A stretch of DNA of 8,271 nt from Phycisphaerae bacterium (GTDB lineage Bacteria > Planctomycetota > Phycisphaerae > SM23-33), in contig JALHTV010000035.1 in NCBI GenBank assembly GCA_022866005.1, forward strand, positions 1 to 8,271. Direction: 5' to 3'. The notes beneath the pieces were generated by a model. It was not told where the DNA came from, did not search any database, and was given only the letters and a program-made list of their open reading frames with translations. A program made the position numbers and the translations under genes. Shown here in pieces: positions 5,963-8,271 of this stretch (the stretch's first letter is position 1; every line of letters starts with the position of its first letter).

Positions 5963-6880
5963 ATGGCTGACACCCTTGACAAAAACCTGGACGCGCTGGT
6001 GGACGACATCCTGGCGAGCTACCGCGCGGACCGTCGCACGCAGCGCATCGGCGATCGCTTCCTGCCATCGCGCGGGCGGATCGTCGAGATGCTGGAGGAG
6101 ATCCGCCAACTGCTGTTCCCCGGCTACTTCGGGCGCAAGGCGCTCACCGACGAGACCGTTCGGTATCACCTGGGCAACTTGCTGCTGCGCTTGGGCGACG
6201 ACCTGACCGCGCAGATCCAAAGCTGCCTGTGCTACGCCGCGGGCACGGCGGTGGATGAGGATTGCATCGATCAGGCTTCGGACATCGCGCAGAAGTTCCT
6301 GCGGCGCATCCCGGTCGTTCGCAAGATGCTGGTCCTGGACGCCCAGGCCGCCTACGACGGCGACCCGGCCGCCAAGAGCATCGACGAGGTGATCTACTGC
6401 TACCCCGGCTTCCTGGCCATCAGCGTCTACCGGGTGGCGCACGAGCTGCTGGTCCTGGGCGTGCCGCTGATGCCGCGGATCATGACCGAGCACGCCCACA
6501 GCGTGACCGGCGTGGACATCCACCCTGGGGCCGTGATCGGCAAGAGCTTCTTCATCGACCACGGCACGGGCGTGGTCGTCGGAGAGACTACGCGCATCGG
6601 GGACAACGTGAAGATCTACCAGGGTGTGACGCTGGGCGCGATGAGCTTTCCCAAGGACGAGCGCGGGAGGGTCATCAAGGGCCTCCAGCGCCATCCGACC
6701 ATCGAGGACAACGTCACGATCTACGCCAACGCGACCATCCTGGGCGGCGACACGGTCATCGGCAAGGGCGTGACCGTGGGCGGCAACACCTTCATTACCA
6801 GCTCCATCACCGCCGGCAGCACCGTCACCAGCCCGGCGCACCCGGTCAAGGTCCACACGCGACGGCGGCCAGCCAAGTAG
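5963..6880 (+). CDS. Serine O-acetyltransferase, long EpsC-type
   Basis: It transfers acetyl from acetyl-CoA to L-serine, giving O-acetylserine for cysteine synthesis; it is cytoplasmic. The N-terminal alpha-helical region (about 1-175) includes LDAQAAYDGDPAAKS (125-139). The C-terminal left-handed beta-helix of hexapeptide repeats begins near HSVTGVDIHPGAVIG (179-193). It carries the catalytic signature DHGTGVVVGET (199-209, His200) and RHP at 243-245, corresponding to the active-site Arg-His of CysE. A long loop, GAMSFPKDERGRVIKGLQ (225-242), precedes RHP. That loop and the 305-residue length mark the long EpsC-like subgroup rather than the E. coli-length CysE (273 residues). The C-terminus ends in basic RRRPAK, without the terminal Ile used to dock into cysteine synthase. 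Start ATG 5963 has GGGAAAGG 11 bases upstream. No cysK is adjacent. Confidence 0.93.
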   Translation: MADTLDKNLDALVDDILASYRADRRTQRIGDRFLPSRGRIVEMLEEIRQLLFPGYFGRKALTDETVRYHLGNLLLRLGDDLTAQIQSCLCYAAGTAVDEDCIDQASDIAQKFLRRIPVVRKMLVLDAQAAYDGDPAAKSIDEVIYCYPGFLAISVYRVAHELLVLGVPLMPRIMTEHAHSVTGVDIHPGAVIGKSFFIDHGTGVVVGETTRIGDNVKIYQGVTLGAMSFPKDERGRVIKGLQRHPTIEDNVTIYANATILGGDTVIGKGVTVGGNTFITSSITAGSTVTSPAHPVKVHTRRRPAK

Positions 6881-6897
6881 TCGCGGGCGCGGGCGGG

Positions 6898-6903
6898 TAT
6901 AAT
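6898..6903 (+). promoter_or_regulatory. Consensus -10 element for the unknown gene
   Basis: A perfect TATAAT stands out in an otherwise very GC-rich 52-base gap. It lies 29 bases before the ATG at 6933. No recognisable -35 hexamer is present 17 bases upstream. If it is used, transcription starts near 6910, downstream of the in-frame GTG at 6906. That supports ATG 6933 as the true start and separates this gene's expression from the acetyltransferase gene. Confidence 0.5.
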
Positions 6904-6932
6904 GGGTGCTCCCTGGGGAGACGAGTGAGAGC

Positions 6933-7679
6933 ATGACCTGCGAATTCAGCGCGGCTGCGGACGACTTCTTCCTGAATATCAACCTTCAGACCACCCTGGC
7001 CCTGCCCAGCGGGCGCGAGACGATTCTCCAGTTCTGCGAGGCGGTGCAGAAGGAGTTCCGCTCGATGACCAGCTTCTACCAGCGCGACGGCGGGGAGTAC
7101 GTGTTGGAGGGCGACCACGAGGCGGGCAGCTACCAGTGGATGGAGCTTCAGTCGCACTGCCTGGCGGCCGGGCACTTCAACCCGCCGGGCCTGGGCGAGG
7201 CCTGCCGCCTGCACTCCTGGCTGCTGGAGCGGAGCGTCTACTTCTTGGGCGTCAGCGGCCTGGACGTGGAGTGCCTGGACGTGCTGTACGGGTTCAACCT
7301 GGACTTCTGCGGCAACCGCGACGCGATCGCCGCCCGGGCGCTGCTGGAGGGCTCGCCGCTGGCGGCCCTGGGGGCGGGCGCCGAGTGCAAGCCCGTGGAG
7401 TTCGAGCCCAGCCTGGTCATCGCACTGGAGGAGGACTGCTACCTTCAGGCGCGGCTGGCGCTGGAGACGCGGTCCAGCAGCTACCAGGTCCGCACGGGCA
7501 GCTACGACGAGGAGCCCATCAGCGTCTACTTCACCATCCGTCAATACCCCCGGCCCGGGGAAAACTTCGACCTGCGGGCCTCGTTCGCGCGGCAGTGCGA
7601 GATCGGTGAGGACATGGTCCGCCGGACCGTGATCCCCCACGTCGTGCAGCCCATCGCCACGGCCATCGCCACCGCCTGA
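6933..7679 (+). CDS. Conserved hypothetical protein, function unknown
   Basis: I do not recognise a characterised family. The 248-residue product begins MTCEFSAAADDFF. It is soluble-looking, with no signal peptide and no membrane segment. It is rich in acidic and aromatic residues, with several cysteines. Notable stretches are FYQRDGGEYVLEGD, SYQWMELQSHCLAAGHFNPP, YFLGVSGLDVECLDVLYGFN and GNRDAIAARALLEGSPLA. The last third contains FTIRQYPRPGENFDLRASF. I recall similar hypothetical proteins in planctomycete genomes, but this is memory, not a search. The composition and GC-rich third positions match the neighbouring genes, so recent transfer is not suggested. The start at ATG 6933 fits the upstream TATAAT; the frame stays open to a GTG at 6906. 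GGGGAG 12 bases upstream is a distant Shine-Dalgarno candidate. It converges with the debranching-enzyme gene, about 36 bases away. Confidence 0.85.
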   Translation: MTCEFSAAADDFFLNINLQTTLALPSGRETILQFCEAVQKEFRSMTSFYQRDGGEYVLEGDHEAGSYQWMELQSHCLAAGHFNPPGLGEACRLHSWLLERSVYFLGVSGLDVECLDVLYGFNLDFCGNRDAIAARALLEGSPLAALGAGAECKPVEFEPSLVIALEEDCYLQARLALETRSSSYQVRTGSYDEEPISVYFTIRQYPRPGENFDLRASFARQCEIGEDMVRRTVIPHVVQPIATAIATA

Positions 7680-7715
7680 AATCTTGGGGCGGGACTGCCG
7701 GGCACGGGCGGCTGG

Positions 7716-8271
7716 CTAGCGGCCGCTCCCCTTGAGAAATCGAGCGACCTTTTCCACCAGGAGCTTGGCGCGCAGGACCTCCGCGACCGACCAGGCCTGG
7801 GCGATGCAGCCTCGGGGGTGGTGGGGGGCGTCACCGTCGAATATCTCGCTGATGCTTCCCACCCCGGCCTCGTGCAGGTGCGCGTCGAAGGCGTGCAGGC
7901 ACCTCCGGGCCTCCTCCACGGCCTTGACGTGGTCGGCCTCGACCTTCAGCAGGGCCTCGACGTACGGGCCGATCAGCCACGCCCAGACCATGCCCTGATG
8001 ATAGGCCCGGTCGCGCGACTCCCACGAGCCGCCGTAGCGTCGGCGGTAGCGGGCGTCGGAGGGGGTCAGGCTCCGCAGGCCCAAGGGGGTCAGCAGGTGC
8101 CGGCCGACGGTCCGGACGACCTGGGCCTGTTGCTGGGGCAGCAGGGGGCTGTGGGGCAGCGAGACGGCGAAGATCTGGTTGGGGCGGATCGTCGCATCGG
8201 GGCCGGCGTCCGAGAGGCAGTCGTACAGGCACCCCTGCGGCTGGTTCCAGAACGCCCGCACGAACGCAGGA
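7716..8271 (-). CDS. Glycogen debranching enzyme-type amylo-alpha-1,6-glucosidase, C-terminal part (partial)
   Basis: The window holds the last roughly 185 residues; the frame stays open to the right edge, so the start lies outside. It matches the (alpha/alpha)6-barrel GDE_C catalytic domain of bacterial/archaeal glycogen debranching enzymes, which hydrolyse alpha-1,6 branch points. Visible signatures are FWNQPQGCLYDCL, IRPNQIFAVSLPHSPLLP, LLTPLGLRSL, RYRRRYGGSWESRDRAYHQG with VWAWLIGPYVEA, and SISEIFDGDAPHHPRGCIAQ followed by AWSVAEVLR near the end. The Glu and Asp in SEIFDGD are candidate active-site acids, by family analogy only. It terminates with TAG at 7716-7718, in a region shared with an AGCGGCCGCT palindrome. 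The substrate could be glycogen or another alpha-glucan; the missing N-terminal half would help decide. Confidence 0.88.
   Translation of the reverse strand, partial: PAFVRAFWNQPQGCLYDCLSDAGPDATIRPNQIFAVSLPHSPLLPQQQAQVVRTVGRHLLTPLGLRSLTPSDARYRRRYGGSWESRDRAYHQGMVWAWLIGPYVEALLKVEADHVKAVEEARRCLHAFDAHLHEAGVGSISEIFDGDAPHHPRGCIAQAWSVAEVLRAKLLVEKVARFLKGSGR

Noticed and set aside
5924..7640. Long minus-strand open frames opposite the acetyltransferase and unknown genes
   Set aside because: Their His/Val/Asp/Gln-rich products are typical antisense artefacts of high GC codon use; the plus-strand frames have recognisable motifs or consistent starts.
7718..7727. Palindrome AGCGGCCGCT at the end of the debranching-enzyme gene
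   Set aside because: It falls in the last codons (Ser-Gly-Arg-stop) and is expected by chance in GC-rich sequence; no T-run supports a terminator.

Overview
This is an ordinary-looking chromosomal window from a GC-rich bacterium, roughly two-thirds G+C by eye. It holds the end of an rRNA operon, five complete housekeeping or conserved genes on the two strands, one gene of unknown function, and the 3' end of a debranching-enzyme gene. The gene set and protein styles suggest a planctomycete-like bacterium (Planctomycetota, possibly Phycisphaerae). The clues are the EpsC-type serine acetyltransferase, the paired M16 peptidases, the archaeal/bacterial-type debranching enzyme, and an unknown protein that resembles planctomycete conserved hypotheticals as I remember them. 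This placement is an inference from memory, not from a search.

Layout. Positions 1-372 are the 3' end of 23S rRNA (end of domain V, then domain VI with the sarcin-ricin loop). A hairpin-rich spacer with no tRNA follows, then 5S rRNA (571-681) and an intrinsic terminator (689-727). A long imperfect hairpin built from a 14-bp tandem repeat (735-814) lies between the rRNA operon and the converging murD gene. Positions 852-4725 are a tightly overlapping three-gene minus-strand operon, transcribed from right to left: a zinc-less M16 subunit, a zinc-bearing M16 subunit, then murD. The junctions are GTGA and ATGA stop/start overlaps. From a short divergent intergenic region, gpsA runs rightward, followed by a serine O-acetyltransferase gene and the unknown gene. 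Each of these last two has its own -10-like hexamer about 30 bases before its start. At the right edge the C-terminal part of a glycogen-debranching-type enzyme enters on the minus strand.

How the genes relate. The two M16 genes look like the halves of one heterodimeric protease: one keeps the HxxEH zinc site but has lost the Arg/Tyr substrate-binding pair, and the other is the reverse. They are translationally coupled to murD (peptidoglycan precursor synthesis), which here sits outside any division/cell-wall cluster. GpsA (glycerol-3-phosphate for phospholipids) and the serine acetyltransferase (cysteine synthesis) are independent housekeeping functions.

I do not see an obviously new multi-gene system. 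The parts most worth a second look are the palindromic element inside the N-terminal extension of MurD, the repeat-built hairpin after the rRNA operon, the M16-M16-murD coupling, and the unknown gene at 6933-7679.
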